Positions 18,077 to 27,784 of a stretch of DNA of 64,000 nucleotides are shown in pieces. Positions within the stretch are counted from its first letter, which is position 1. Each line of letters starts with the position of its first letter. The notes beneath the pieces were generated by a model, which saw only the letters and a list, made by a program, of their open reading frames with translations, searched no databases and had not been told where the DNA came from. Position numbers and translations under genes: made by a program. The DNA comes from Moritella yayanosii (GTDB taxonomy: Bacteria; Pseudomonadota; Gammaproteobacteria; Enterobacterales; Moritellaceae): contig NZ_LS483250.1 of the NCBI RefSeq assembly GCF_900465055.1, forward strand, positions 1,364,001 to 1,428,000, written 5' to 3'.

Positions 18077-19255
18077 ATGAAAAAAGATTTATTATTTACA
18101 CCAGGTCCTGTAAATTTAGCTGAAAATGTCAGAACTGCTATCGGTAAAAAAGATATCTGTCACCGTGAAGTGGAATTCGATCATTTACTAAGAAGTATTG
18201 AAACTAAGTTATTGCAAGTTTTCAATATTAATTCAGATAATTATCGTGCAGTGGTTATTACCGGTTCAGGGACTGCGGCCAATGAATCCATATTATCATC
18301 AGTGGTGGGAGATCAACATATTCTCATTTTATCTAATGGTGAGTTTGGTGAAAGACTGAATAATATTTCTAACATCTATAATAAAAATACTCATCATTTA
18401 TCATTCCCTTGGGGAGAAAGTTTTGATTTGAAAAAAATCGAGGCTTATTTAACTCAGCACGACATCGATGTCGTGGCTATGGTTCACCATGAAACCTGTT
18501 CAGGTATGTTGAATTCACTGGAAGATATGGGCGCACTGACCAAAAAATACGATGCTACGTTTGTGGTGGATTGTGTCAGCAGTGCGGGTGCAGAAATTAT
18601 TGATATGGAAAAATGCAATATTGCGTTTATTTCAAGTTCAAGTTCGAAAGCCATCGGGTCTTATCCTGGTTTATCTTTCGTGATCGGTAAAACGGCTGCG
18701 TTTGAAAAGCTCAAGGATCTTCCCGCTAAGACGATGTATCTTAATTTGTATACGTTTTATAGCTTTATTTGTAAATATTCACAAACACCCAATACCCCAG
18801 CAGTACATCTTTTTTATGCTTTAGAGCAAGCATTATCTAACATTCTGAACAAAGGAGTAGATAATTATTATGCTGATCTAAAGAATAAAGCGAATATTTT
18901 ACGACAAGGTATACTTGATTTAGGACTTAAATTTTTGATTGAACAAAAAAACATGTGTTCAATATTAACCACAGTTTGTGTTCCTTTAAATATAAATGTA
19001 AGTGTCTTACGAAAAGAATTACGTGATAGATCTATAATTATTTATGAAGGCAAAGGCTGTTTTCAAGGTAAAGTCTTTCAGGTAGGCAATATTGGTGAAT
19101 TATCTCTTTATGACATTGAGTATTTTTTAACTTCGTTAAAAGAAATATTGCATGATTTTGTACAGATTCGAAATAATAACTTGTCTGCTGTCAAAGAAAT
19201 ATACATAAATGACGAATTTATAACAGAAAATGAAATAGTTATGGTGGCATTATGA
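18077..19255 (+). CDS. class V aminotransferase, probable 2-aminoethylphosphonate aminotransferase (AEPT type)
   Basis: A 392-residue PLP enzyme of fold type I. The opening LLFTPGPVNLAENVRTA and CHREVEF match the PhnW/AEPT and alanine-glyoxylate aminotransferase group; TGSGTAANE binds the phosphate; VDCVSSAGAE gives Asp165 for the pyridine nitrogen; SSSSKAIGSYPGLSFV gives the Schiff-base Lys191. Biosynthetic AEPT enzymes convert phosphonoacetaldehyde to 2-aminoethylphosphonate (AEP). The next genes are a CDP-alcohol phosphotransferase (overlapping by four bases) and a nucleotidyltransferase, which suggests AEP is made as a lipid head group rather than degraded. No phnX is nearby. Phosphoenolpyruvate mutase and phosphonopyruvate decarboxylase are not in the window, so the substrate supply must come from elsewhere. 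Substrate assignment is inference. Confidence 0.72.
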   Translation: MKKDLLFTPGPVNLAENVRTAIGKKDICHREVEFDHLLRSIETKLLQVFNINSDNYRAVVITGSGTAANESILSSVVGDQHILILSNGEFGERLNNISNIYNKNTHHLSFPWGESFDLKKIEAYLTQHDIDVVAMVHHETCSGMLNSLEDMGALTKKYDATFVVDCVSSAGAEIIDMEKCNIAFISSSSSKAIGSYPGLSFVIGKTAAFEKLKDLPAKTMYLNLYTFYSFICKYSQTPNTPAVHLFYALEQALSNILNKGVDNYYADLKNKANILRQGILDLGLKFLIEQKNMCSILTTVCVPLNINVSVLRKELRDRSIIIYEGKGCFQGKVFQVGNIGELSLYDIEYFLTSLKEILHDFVQIRNNNLSAVKEIYINDEFITENEIVMVAL

Positions 19256-20022
19256 ATATGAAATTCAAAAAATTATGGGCCACAAAAACCAAAGACGATG
19301 AATGGTGGTCATCTTTTGTGACATCGCCATTAGCTATTTTACTGAATTATTTTGTGGTGGATATAAAATGGCTGACACCCAATAAGATCACCTTAATCTC
19401 ATTTATAACGGCAATCATAGCGTCTATACTGATCGTTATAGGTGGTATGAATAATTTTATTATTGCGGCAATTTTAATTAATTTGAGCCATATTTTTGAT
19501 TGCATGGATGGGCAAATGGCGCGTTATAGAAAAACGACCTCGGCGTCGGGTTCCTATTACGATAATTTGACTGATCAAATTCAAGTGACACTTTGGTTTG
19601 GTGCGGTCGGATACGCGGCATATGCTCAATCAGGGAGCGTACTCCCAGTCTTTCTAGCATTAATTGGGATCGCGTTTTACTCATTGCGTGGTTACGCAAA
19701 ATACATATATATTTACACTAACATGACGCTAAATAGTGATTATTTAAAAGAAATCGCCACAAATAAACCGATTAAAGACAATGTTGCAGGCATTGGATTT
19801 AGCATTATGAACAATTTACGATGGTTTATCGGTGAGCAAAAGAAAATTATATTATTTAATGAGGGCGTGTTTATCTTTATGTTATCGTTCTCTCTGGTTT
19901 TAAATATACTTACCCCGATGCTTTGGTTGTTCGCGATTAGTCAGGTTTTTTATGGCCTTTATCGAGGGTTGCAATACGCTTTAAAATTAGAACATTATAT
20001 GACCAATGATGTAAAAAAATAA
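19252..20022 (+). CDS. CDP-alcohol phosphotransferase, probable phosphonolipid or phospholipid head-group transferase
   Basis: A 256-residue integral membrane enzyme with about six helices. The complete family motif DG-x2-AR-x8-G-x3-D-x3-D is present at residues 86-108 (DGQMAR, Gly100, Asp104, Asp108), so the metal-dependent active site is intact. Such enzymes join a CDP-activated alcohol with a lipid acceptor. The place between an AEP-type aminotransferase and a nucleotidyltransferase suggests use of CDP-AEP to make an AEP lipid. It overlaps the aminotransferase by four bases. Confidence 0.85.
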   Translation: MNMKFKKLWATKTKDDEWWSSFVTSPLAILLNYFVVDIKWLTPNKITLISFITAIIASILIVIGGMNNFIIAAILINLSHIFDCMDGQMARYRKTTSASGSYYDNLTDQIQVTLWFGAVGYAAYAQSGSVLPVFLALIGIAFYSLRGYAKYIYIYTNMTLNSDYLKEIATNKPIKDNVAGIGFSIMNNLRWFIGEQKKIILFNEGVFIFMLSFSLVLNILTPMLWLFAISQVFYGLYRGLQYALKLEHYMTNDVKK

Positions 20023-20074
20023 ATACCATATTAAGTTTATTCCCATTCTAAAATTTGTTTAAAAAAGGTTTTTT

Positions 20075-20848
20075 ATGACTACTAAAAATAATAACAACAA
20101 ACTTAAAGCTATTATTTTAGCCGCCGGGGTTGGTTCAAGAATCAGACCGTTAACGGATAATTGCCCAAAAAGTTTGTTAAAAATAGGCGAGTACACGATA
20201 TTAGAAATGATGGTTTCTAATATCGTTAAATGTGGTATTAATGAAATTGTATTTATTCTTGGCTATTTAGAGAATGATATTAAAGACTTTATGAACAAAA
20301 AATTTCCAGAGTTGAATGTTCATTTTGTTACCAATAAATTTTATGCAGAAACAAATACAGGCTATTCATTAATGCTGGCTGAAGAATTAGTAAAAGATGC
20401 CAGTTTTATTAAGTTTGATGCGGATGTGGTTTTTGATGTTGAAATACTTAAAAACCTAATTGCATCAGAACATGACACTTGCTTATGCGTCGATAAAAAT
20501 ATAAATCTTGATGCCGAAGAAATCAAGATCATTGTGAATGCACAGAATCACGTTATTAAAGCAAGCAAAGATGTGAATCCTGAGGATGCCATTGGCGAAT
20601 CTATTGGTATTGAAAAAATAAGCAGTGCTACGGCTAAACTGTTATTTTCAGAATTGAATGTAATGATGAAAGATAAGAAAAATCATCAAGAATATTATGA
20701 AGCTGGTTATGAGCGACTTATTGATAAAAATGTGATATTTAATACATTAGATATTACTGGATTAAAATGGATCGAAATTGACACTTTGGATGATTTTGCT
20801 GCTGCAGAAAACATCTTTAAGCAAAGTGCTAACAATACCACGGCTTAA
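20075..20848 (+). CDS. sugar-phosphate-type nucleotidyltransferase, candidate AEP cytidylyltransferase (PntC-like)
   Basis: A 257-residue GT-A-fold nucleotidyltransferase. The signature LAAGVGSRIRPLTDNCPKSL at residues 16-35 holds the nucleotide loop and Lys32; a metal-binding DAD-like motif follows (FIKFDADVVFD). LicC and choline or AEP cytidylyltransferases share this architecture. With the two preceding genes it would supply the CDP-activated amino alcohol. Phosphocholine or phosphoethanolamine are alternative substrates, but an aminotransferase would not then be needed. A 52-base gap with no clear promoter separates it from the transferase gene. Confidence 0.75.
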   Translation: MTTKNNNNKLKAIILAAGVGSRIRPLTDNCPKSLLKIGEYTILEMMVSNIVKCGINEIVFILGYLENDIKDFMNKKFPELNVHFVTNKFYAETNTGYSLMLAEELVKDASFIKFDADVVFDVEILKNLIASEHDTCLCVDKNINLDAEEIKIIVNAQNHVIKASKDVNPEDAIGESIGIEKISSATAKLLFSELNVMMKDKKNHQEYYEAGYERLIDKNVIFNTLDITGLKWIEIDTLDDFAAAENIFKQSANNTTA

Positions 20849-20898
20849 TTTTTAAGTGTCAACGCAGCAGCGATAGCCGTACGCGAGCACTGAGGGGC

Positions 20899-21083
20899 AT
20901 ATGATGCGTGTCGTACACAAAGACAAGAGTGTGGAAAACCTATCCTACTTGCGTCACATGGCACTAAATATGCCTCGAGTTGAGCCAACAAAGGTTAACA
21001 TCTCAGGAAAACAACGGCGTTGCTTGATGCTTGGAAAGTGTGTTGATTACTGGAAATGGCTAGTGCTAGCAAGACCATATTAA
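20899..21083 (+). pseudogene. remnant: C-terminal part of an ISAs1-family transposase
   Basis: The frame reads VENLSYLRHMALNM then RVEPTKVNISGKQRRCLM, which matches the C-terminal region of ISAs1-family transposases; the intact copy at 47473-48206 has AENLACLRHMALNMLRSE at the same place. No catalytic Asp/Glu region is left, and the frame departs from the family after RCLM. The fragment is co-oriented with the shorter remnant at 17339, so the phosphonate-type cassette is flanked by two related IS remains. Confidence 0.7.
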
Positions 21084-21135
21084 ACCAGTAATGGGACACT
21101 ATGGAAAAGAAAAACCAAGGATACAATCTGTAGAA

Positions 21136-21409
21136 CCGACATTCCGCACCCCTAAATAGATATTATTACTAGTGATATAGATCGCAATCAGTAAGGTTGA
21201 GGTGATTATGTATTGAATATTAGCAAGTTTCCAGGCCATATTAATATGTTGTCTTTCTTCTGAGCTATTGATTGGGTGGTGCGTTGTTTAAATTTCATAT
21301 TACATTCTTATTCACACTTAAAAATCTATCATGGTCAAAAAGCGTATCTTTCACGAACGTGTAGCCAACTCCTTCGAAAGAATTGCCAAAATCGCGTGCG
21401 GAATGTCGG
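21136..21409. repeat. MITE-like segment with perfect 14-bp terminal inverted repeats
   Basis: CCGACATTCCGCAC at 21136-21149 is repeated exactly in inverse orientation at 21396-21409, enclosing 246 bases with no coding capacity for a transposase. Such a short segment with perfect ends is what a non-autonomous element leaves. No convincing target duplication was seen. A small membrane-protein reading frame on the minus strand appears to run into its right end. Confidence 0.5.
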
Positions 21410-21560
21410 ATTTAAAATAATTATCGTTGAGTTGTTTTGGACAGCACCATGTCATAACCATTAAAGCAACAAGCCAAAGTGGGAATCCAAGCATCGAATA
21501 GAGGACAATATCGATAAGAATATCGAGAGTGACTTGCCCCACCTTATATGTTGCGTACAT
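21410..21560 (-). pseudogene. truncated small membrane protein, interrupted by the MITE-like repeat
   Basis: A minus-strand frame starting at 21560 gives about 45 residues with one or two hydrophobic segments (LVALMVMTWCCPKQLN near its end) before reaching the inverted repeat, after which the sequence looks random. No strong ribosome site is seen and no family is recognised. It could equally be a chance frame. Confidence 0.25.
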
Positions 21561-21614
21561 ACCTGTTGTATCCCCCTTATCTAATAGCGTCTTAAACTAC
21601 TCGACAATAAATAT

Positions 21615-22073
21615 TCAAGTCTGTAGCAATATTAACAAACCGCTACAAATAAACCCCAATCCAGTGACCATCGGCGTAAAGTTCCATACTCTAATTCCAG
21701 GTATTATCACACTATCTTTAGGATTTTCAGGATTGTAGTAAACTTGAACGAGTTCGCCATTTAAGTGATACTTAAGAATGTTATCCAAAGCAGACACGGG
21801 CTTGTTTACAAAGTCAGAAAATGTTATTCGTTTCGAGTGAAACAATTGACCATCAACCTCGTATTCAAATTCAACATCAAGGTGAATGCTTTTCCAACCG
21901 GAAGAGTCAGAGTCTCCTTTACGTTCTATAATTTTAGTGCCTTTATGTAAAATATAACCTTGGGTAATATTCCAATATTGACTTTTGTTTGCTTTAAAAG
22001 CAACAAAGGCTAAAAAAACAATGATGAGTAATCCAACTGTCATTAATATATAGGGTAATTCCATGCTGTCCAT
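21615..22073 (-). CDS. DUF3592-type membrane protein
   Basis: A 152-residue protein with one membrane helix at each end (about residues 5-25 and 130-150) and an extracytoplasmic beta-rich domain between them. The text DVEFEYEVDGQLFHSKRITF and VYYNPENPKDSVIIPG is typical of DUF3592 proteins, whose function is unknown. The ATG at 22073 has AAGGA eight bases upstream and is preferred over a much longer upstream frame beginning at 22265, whose extra 64 residues look non-coding. Confidence 0.75.
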   Translation of the reverse strand: MDSMELPYILMTVGLLIIVFLAFVAFKANKSQYWNITQGYILHKGTKIIERKGDSDSSGWKSIHLDVEFEYEVDGQLFHSKRITFSDFVNKPVSALDNILKYHLNGELVQVYYNPENPKDSVIIPGIRVWNFTPMVTGLGFICSGLLILLQT

Positions 22074-22487
22074 TGTGTAATTCCTTTTAAGTCGATAGTT
22101 TATTCCCAAATAGCTTAGAGCACTAATGGGCGTTGTTTTACGAAAGAAAGACTGCATTGCATCAAATTTGCGACCAGTAAAACAACTAGTGTAGGCACTG
22201 TAAATAACAGTATTAAATATACCGTAAGCGTGCCAGCCATCCTTGATTATTATTACAAGGGTCAATTGTACTATATTTGTATATAATTAGTAAATGAATT
22301 GCAGCAAGAACAAGGAAATTACAACCTAACATTAACATTTTATTCAAATCAACATCTCCAATGTACATTACAATCCGTTAAGCGTATGAGATAAGTATGA
22401 ACTTGTCGTCTGAACTAGCCTAAGCAATTGTAATATAAGCTATCCATTGTTATGGTCTTGGTCACTTTAGATATTCAGGAGGTTGTA

Positions 22488-22904
22488 ATGAACGGAGCTG
22501 GCGGCAATTCAGGTGGTATTGGGCATTTCTTTACTGGTTTGATTATGATGTGTGGTGGTTTCTATTTGCTACTAAATGCCATTACAGTCACTACAAATTT
22601 CGGGCTCAGTTCTCGACTCTATAGCGTCAATGCTTTAGGCACCAATTTTGGTATTACAGGTGGTACAGTCATGCTGCCATTTATATTTGGTATTGGGTTG
22701 ATCTTTTACAACTCGAGAAACATCTTAGGCTGGTTATTATCGATTGGTTCTATCACGGCGTTAATCTTTGGTGTTATATCTTCTGTTCGTTTTAGCCTAC
22801 GCACGATGACATCGTATGACCTGATTGTGATTTTGGTTTTAGCTGTTGGTGGCTTAGGGCTCTTCTTGCGTTCTTTAAAAGCAATTGATGCTAAATACAG
22901 TTAA
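22488..22904 (+). CDS. four-helix membrane protein of unknown function
   Basis: A 138-residue protein beginning MNGAGGNSGGIGHFFTG, then four hydrophobic segments and a short polar tail. AGGAGG stands six bases before the ATG, which decides the start. The glycine-rich N-terminus followed by a membrane core is reminiscent of small uncharacterised membrane proteins, but I do not recognise the family. It is separated from the convergent HAD gene by a 33-base gap. Confidence 0.7.
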   Translation: MNGAGGNSGGIGHFFTGLIMMCGGFYLLLNAITVTTNFGLSSRLYSVNALGTNFGITGGTVMLPFIFGIGLIFYNSRNILGWLLSIGSITALIFGVISSVRFSLRTMTSYDLIVILVLAVGGLGLFLRSLKAIDAKYS

Positions 22905-22937
22905 GCTCGAGGTCAACGTTTCGAGCAAGTCAGTTCA

Positions 22938-23600
22938 TTACATACCAAGATGAAAAAGTGCGGCCTCTGGACTTTGAAAGTTATCAACTTGCTTACTATG
23001 GCGCAGCTTATTACCGACAAGTATGAAATTGTATGACAGATTTTCAGATGCCTCTTTATCCCAAACGCCATCGCCAAAATAAGTTTTGGATATAAATAGC
23101 GTATTACTACACCGAGATTCAGATACTTGCATAACCTTGGTACGTTCTATCGCATCGGAGCTAGACGCAAAAGCTAATCCTGAAATATCAAAGCCCGCCG
23201 ATTGCAGCTTTATTCTGGCCGTTTCTTCCCAACCTCCAGTAGCAATTGCGACTTCAACATCAGTTCTTAATTGTAACTGTCGTAAAAAATCAATCGCACC
23301 ATCCACCTCACGCGCAGGTGATACTTCAAGGTGCGCTTGAACAAGCTTGACGAATGATTCTTTAACCTCTTTGTGTATGTGATCTCGCTGGTCACTTAAA
23401 TCATGTTGAGTAATAAACTCATCCAATATTCCAGCGTCCGTAATGTTCTTGTAACTAGCCCAGTCAGTATTTAACTCATGCCCTGTGACGTTCTTTATCG
23501 CTTCTGAAAAACAATCGGTGTCAAAATCACACGACTCAATAAGCGTACCATCAATATCAAACATTATTAGGTGCATTAAACTTTCCATCTCAATCTCCAT
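22938..23600 (-). CDS. HAD-family phosphatase
   Basis: A 220-residue haloacid-dehalogenase-type hydrolase. Motif I is IMFDIDGTLIES near the N-terminus with the two catalytic aspartates; motif II is IATGGWEE; the lysine and acidic motifs (ERTKVMQV; YFGDGVWDKEA) follow. The cap is a helical insertion between motifs I and II, as in phosphoglycolate-phosphatase-like enzymes. The substrate cannot be told. The start at 23600 has GGAG seven bases upstream; in-frame ATGs at residues 5 and 9 are alternatives. Confidence 0.8.
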   Translation of the reverse strand: MEIEMESLMHLIMFDIDGTLIESCDFDTDCFSEAIKNVTGHELNTDWASYKNITDAGILDEFITQHDLSDQRDHIHKEVKESFVKLVQAHLEVSPAREVDGAIDFLRQLQLRTDVEVAIATGGWEETARIKLQSAGFDISGLAFASSSDAIERTKVMQVSESRCSNTLFISKTYFGDGVWDKEASENLSYNFILVGNKLRHSKQVDNFQSPEAALFHLGM

Positions 23601-23620
23601 AGAATCTCCATATCAATTCA

Positions 23621-26569
23621 CTAATGACCATCACCCGCAGAAAGTTGCATCAAATAATTTTGTAATTGGCCGACAGAATTATTAATTAATAATGCCAATT
23701 GTGTTAACTGTGATGCAGATAACACTTTAGTTTTGCATGACTTTTTAAATGTCATCTCAAGTTGATGACAACGCTGGTACAACGCAGTTAAACCTAAACC
23801 GACAGCAGCGCCTTTTAATTTATGCAGTAACTTTTCTTGTTGGTCGGCATTGAGCGCAGCAAAATCACTATAATCCGACTGCGTCTGACGACAGAACAAC
23901 TGCCCCAGCGCTATGATCTTATCTTTCCCCAGATATTGTAGGTCTTGATCAAGCGTGGCAGGGGTGAATAACACAGTGTCCTTACTTGCCCCTTCAACTT
24001 CCTTTCCTACCTCTGACAGCGCCTTACTCATCTCAGGAGATCCATCACCATCCTCTAGACCAACCACATTTACCATCACCTTGGAAATCGTGTTTTTCAG
24101 GCGTTTCATTTGTACTGGTTTGGCAATAAAACCATCAAAACCAGAATTGATAAACTTGGTGATATCGTCTTTAAATACATGAGCAGATACCGCGATGGTT
24201 TTTAATTGTCGCTGTTTACATTCGGCCATATCTCGCAGTTGTACCGCCAGTTCGACCCCATCAATATCTGGCAGGTTGATATCTAACAGAGCCAGATCAA
24301 CATCTTGATTTGAGTACAGTGCCAGTGCAGAGGCTCCGTCGCAGGCGCTGTAGACTTGATGGCCTAACTTTTGTACCAGTGCGCAGGCGACATCACGATT
24401 GATTTGGTTATCTTCAACAATAAGGATACGAAAACGGCTGTTGGTTTCAACCACATTGGATGCGGTAGATAACTGGTCATTAATTAGCGCTTGTGGGGCC
24501 ACCAGCAGTGGGATCTTAAAGTAAAAACAACTGCCCTGATTCTCAATACTGGTTAACGAAAGTGTACCTTGGATTGCTGACACCAGTCGCCGAGAAATTG
24601 CTAAACCCAATCCGGTGCCTGTTGCACAGCTTAAGTTAGCCACTTGGGTAAAAGCGTCAAATACTGCTTTCTGCTTATCATCGGCAATACCACAACCGGT
24701 ATCGGTAATACTAAAACTGAGCTGCTCGTCATGTGTTGCAATAGCCAGAATAACGCTGCCTGAAGTGGTGAATTTTATGGCATTGTTGACTAAGTTGATG
24801 ATGATCTGACGCAGTTTACCTAAGTCGGCAAGTACCCAAATATCAAGTTCATCGGCAAGGTTAAAGGTTAAATTCAGCCCCTTACTCTCTGCCCTCGCCC
24901 GCATCAGGTCGATAACGTTATTGCCTAAACGCTGAAGATTGACGGCACGGTTAGAGACTTCGATATGCCCCGCTTCAATTTTGGAATAATCGAGAATATC
25001 ATTAAGAATATCCAGTAAGTTTTCACCCGAGGTTAGGATCGTCTGGGTATAAGTCTGTTGCTGCGTTGACAGCGGTGTATCTGATAACAGCTCTAATGTT
25101 CCTAACATGCCATTCATCGGGGTGCGAATTTCATGGCTCATATTGGCCAAAAATACGGACTTGGCGTTGTTGGCATCTTCGGCCTGTTGCTTAGCTTTGG
25201 CATGACCGACAGATTCATTATTGAGTTTTTCATTAATGAGCGTTAGCTGTTCTGTTCGTTGTTTTACCAAGCGTTCTAAATTTTCTTTATGCAGACGTAG
25301 TTCTTTTTCAGTTTCAATTTGTGCTTGTTCAAGCTTTTGTTTTTTTAATGCATTGTCGCGAAAAATATCCAGAGCCTGGGCCATTTGCTTGAACTCTTCA
25401 TCATTAGAAGGCTCTACAGTGATCTCGAGATCACCTTCGGCAAGCTTTTTAATCACTTCGGTGTGTTTGGATAACTTAAATACAATACCTTGATACACAA
25501 TCTTCCACATCACCCCAATAATCACGATTAATGACAAGATGGTGGCCAGTATCAAAATGTTTTGCGACCATGAAACCAACTTTTGCTGTTGCTGGCTGGC
25601 TTGCTGTGCTTGTTGAGTTTGCTTTTCTACCAACGTACGAATACCTTGGTTAAGTTCACTCAATTGCTTGGAAATATACAAGTGTAAATCATTTTGTTGT
25701 TGTTCAAGCTGTAGATAGTCGCTTTGTTGATTGATCAAGGTGGTGAAGGTATTAAGGTTTAATATAGTAGATTGAACACGTGCTAAACGATACGGATCTG
25801 TGATTGAATCTACCAGCTGACGGATGATGTGTATGAGTTCATCCTTTTGTGGTTTTAAACGGGTAAGTTGTTCTACTTGCGAGGTATTGATAATAAAGTT
25901 AGCAATTTGTCCCAGTTCTAAGCTGTATCTTTCCAATGCGGTCATTTTATCTAACAGATTAAGATCTTCATCAATGATAAGATCAAGGTTCTGATAGATA
26001 ATATTGTTATCCTGTTGCTGTTCAATTAAGTCATACAGTCCGCTCAGTCGCACTAAGGCAAAGGTGTGGGCATTGGCAACTTGAGATTGTGATAATTGAA
26101 AGATATTACGTACCGCAGTTGTTACCCGAACAAATGAATCTTGGCGCTGTTGTCGTAGCTGAATTTGTAGTTTGGCATTGTCATTAAGCTGACTAATATC
26201 TTTAATAATATTGGTTTTTTGTAATACCAATTGACGGATATTACGATTATCGAGTTCAGAGATATCCAAGGCCTGGAATTTTTTGCCAATAGCCAAGTTT
26301 AGCTGAATTAATTGTGCATTTATGTTCTGACGATCAATATCACTGCTGGCATTTTTCAGTAACGTGGTGCGGTTGGTTATTTGCAGACTAATATTAGCCA
26401 ATTCACTGGCGCTGGATAAGCTAGGTAGCGTTTGTTGTGCAATTTTTTCACCTGTATCAGCAATAAGACTTAAGCTATACCAAGACACAGTACTGGTTAA
26501 AACCAATAAGCTGGCAACAAAACTAAACGCGAATAACAGTTTGTTTCCTATACTTTGACGAAATCGCAA
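23621..26569 (-). CDS. torS: TMAO sensor hybrid histidine kinase TorS
   Basis: A 982-residue membrane sensor. The domain order is TM1 (10-32), a helical periplasmic sensor (35-330), TM2 (335-357), HAMP (about 360-410), coiled coil, HisKA with phosphorylated His479 ([11 protein letters not shown]), ATPase domain (590-690; [27 protein letters not shown]), receiver domain (713-832) with Asp763 ([11 protein letters not shown]) and HPt domain with His916 (LLHKLKGAA). All phosphorelay residues are intact. With the periplasmic TorT it senses trimethylamine N-oxide and phosphorylates TorR. Divergent torT starts 126 bases upstream. Confidence 0.9.
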   Translation of the reverse strand: MRFRQSIGNKLLFAFSFVASLLVLTSTVSWYSLSLIADTGEKIAQQTLPSLSSASELANISLQITNRTTLLKNASSDIDRQNINAQLIQLNLAIGKKFQALDISELDNRNIRQLVLQKTNIIKDISQLNDNAKLQIQLRQQRQDSFVRVTTAVRNIFQLSQSQVANAHTFALVRLSGLYDLIEQQQDNNIIYQNLDLIIDEDLNLLDKMTALERYSLELGQIANFIINTSQVEQLTRLKPQKDELIHIIRQLVDSITDPYRLARVQSTILNLNTFTTLINQQSDYLQLEQQQNDLHLYISKQLSELNQGIRTLVEKQTQQAQQASQQQQKLVSWSQNILILATILSLIVIIGVMWKIVYQGIVFKLSKHTEVIKKLAEGDLEITVEPSNDEEFKQMAQALDIFRDNALKKQKLEQAQIETEKELRLHKENLERLVKQRTEQLTLINEKLNNESVGHAKAKQQAEDANNAKSVFLANMSHEIRTPMNGMLGTLELLSDTPLSTQQQTYTQTILTSGENLLDILNDILDYSKIEAGHIEVSNRAVNLQRLGNNVIDLMRARAESKGLNLTFNLADELDIWVLADLGKLRQIIINLVNNAIKFTTSGSVILAIATHDEQLSFSITDTGCGIADDKQKAVFDAFTQVANLSCATGTGLGLAISRRLVSAIQGTLSLTSIENQGSCFYFKIPLLVAPQALINDQLSTASNVVETNSRFRILIVEDNQINRDVACALVQKLGHQVYSACDGASALALYSNQDVDLALLDINLPDIDGVELAVQLRDMAECKQRQLKTIAVSAHVFKDDITKFINSGFDGFIAKPVQMKRLKNTISKVMVNVVGLEDGDGSPEMSKALSEVGKEVEGASKDTVLFTPATLDQDLQYLGKDKIIALGQLFCRQTQSDYSDFAALNADQQEKLLHKLKGAAVGLGLTALYQRCHQLEMTFKKSCKTKVLSASQLTQLALLINNSVGQLQNYLMQLSAGDGH

Positions 26570-26694
26570 TGTAAGCTCCTATTACTAAAATATCGGTCAT
26601 GACTAAAAACAGTTATTACTAAAATAACGCTCATTACCAAATATAACTAATCCAGTGGTACCTGTTTATTGTGACATCTATTGAGATAATTATC

Positions 26695-27708
26695 GTGAAA
26701 CCTTTGTTTTTATTCATTACGTTACTGTTCAACTTACCCGCTTGGGCGACAGCTAACGAGTCACAAGAAACTATTCCATCACAAACCATTCACTCACAAG
26801 ACAGCGTTCGACTTTGTGCGGTTTATCCACACCTAAAAGACTCATATTGGTTAAGCATCAATTTTGGCATGACTGAACGTGCAAAACAAAGAGGTATTTC
26901 ATTAAAAGTGCTGGAAGCTGGCGGTTATCAAAATAGTCAGGAGCAATGGACACAAATTGAACAATGCCTGCAATGGCAAGCCGACGCGATATTAGTCGGG
27001 GCGGTATACTATGAACAACTGAGTGCCAAACTCGCGAAACTGAATAAAACCGTGCCGTTATTTGGTTTGGTTAATGAAGTTTCCACCACGAATCTGACTG
27101 GTCGCACAGGTGTTTCTTGGTATCAAATGGGCGCAAAACTAGGTCAGTTTCTGAGTAACAAACATCCAAAAACAACCAGTGAAACTAAGTTAAAGCTGGC
27201 TTGGTTTCCCGGTCCACAAGCCGGTGGCGGCAGTGAACAAGCGACGTTGGGCCTAAAAGATGCGTTGAAAAACAGTGATGTTGAGATCGTTTCAATCAAA
27301 TATGGCTTTAATAATAAAATGCGTCAGTTTTCATTGTTAAGTGAAACGCTCGCTGAATTTGCTGATCTGGACTATCTGGCTGGTAATGCCGTGATGGCAG
27401 AAATGGCCATTGGCGAATTAGTCAAATTAGAGAAAAATCAACGTCCGCAAATTTTAAGTCATTACCTCAGCCATGGTGTTTATCGTGGTATTAAGCGTGG
27501 CAAAATTCTGATGGCCAATACTGACCAAATGGTATTACAGGGGGCAATGGCCATCGATCAGGCTACTGATTATTTATTAAAGCTAGCCATTATCAAAGAT
27601 CAGGGACCTGAAATATTAACACTAACCAAAGAACGGTTAGCCCAATTCCCAACTGAGCAATCGTTGTCACCCAGTTATTTCAAGCCTGTTTATTCGGTTA
27701 ATCCTTAA
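26695..27708 (+). CDS. torT: TMAO reductase system periplasmic binding protein TorT
   Basis: A 337-residue exported protein of the periplasmic sugar-binding fold. The GTG at 26695 gives a clean signal peptide (VKPLFLFITLLFNLPAWA); a GTG at 26671 would spoil it with eight more residues. Motifs are LKDSYWLSINFGMTERAKQRG near the start of the mature protein, FGLVNEV and GVSWYQMGAKLG. TorT binds TMAO and activates TorS. It is between torS and torR, divergent from torS and convergent with torR. Confidence 0.88.
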   Translation: MKPLFLFITLLFNLPAWATANESQETIPSQTIHSQDSVRLCAVYPHLKDSYWLSINFGMTERAKQRGISLKVLEAGGYQNSQEQWTQIEQCLQWQADAILVGAVYYEQLSAKLAKLNKTVPLFGLVNEVSTTNLTGRTGVSWYQMGAKLGQFLSNKHPKTTSETKLKLAWFPGPQAGGGSEQATLGLKDALKNSDVEIVSIKYGFNNKMRQFSLLSETLAEFADLDYLAGNAVMAEMAIGELVKLEKNQRPQILSHYLSHGVYRGIKRGKILMANTDQMVLQGAMAIDQATDYLLKLAIIKDQGPEILTLTKERLAQFPTEQSLSPSYFKPVYSVNP

Positions 27709-27784
27709 CATTTTGCTTAGAATTGTCTCTAAACAATGCTTAGAGCAGTGCTTTGTGTGAGGTTAAGAACAATTAAGACCGCTG

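Noticed and set aside
22074-22265. N-terminal extension of the DUF3592-type protein
   Set aside because: The added 64 residues have no family resemblance, and a good ribosome site precedes the internal ATG at 22073.
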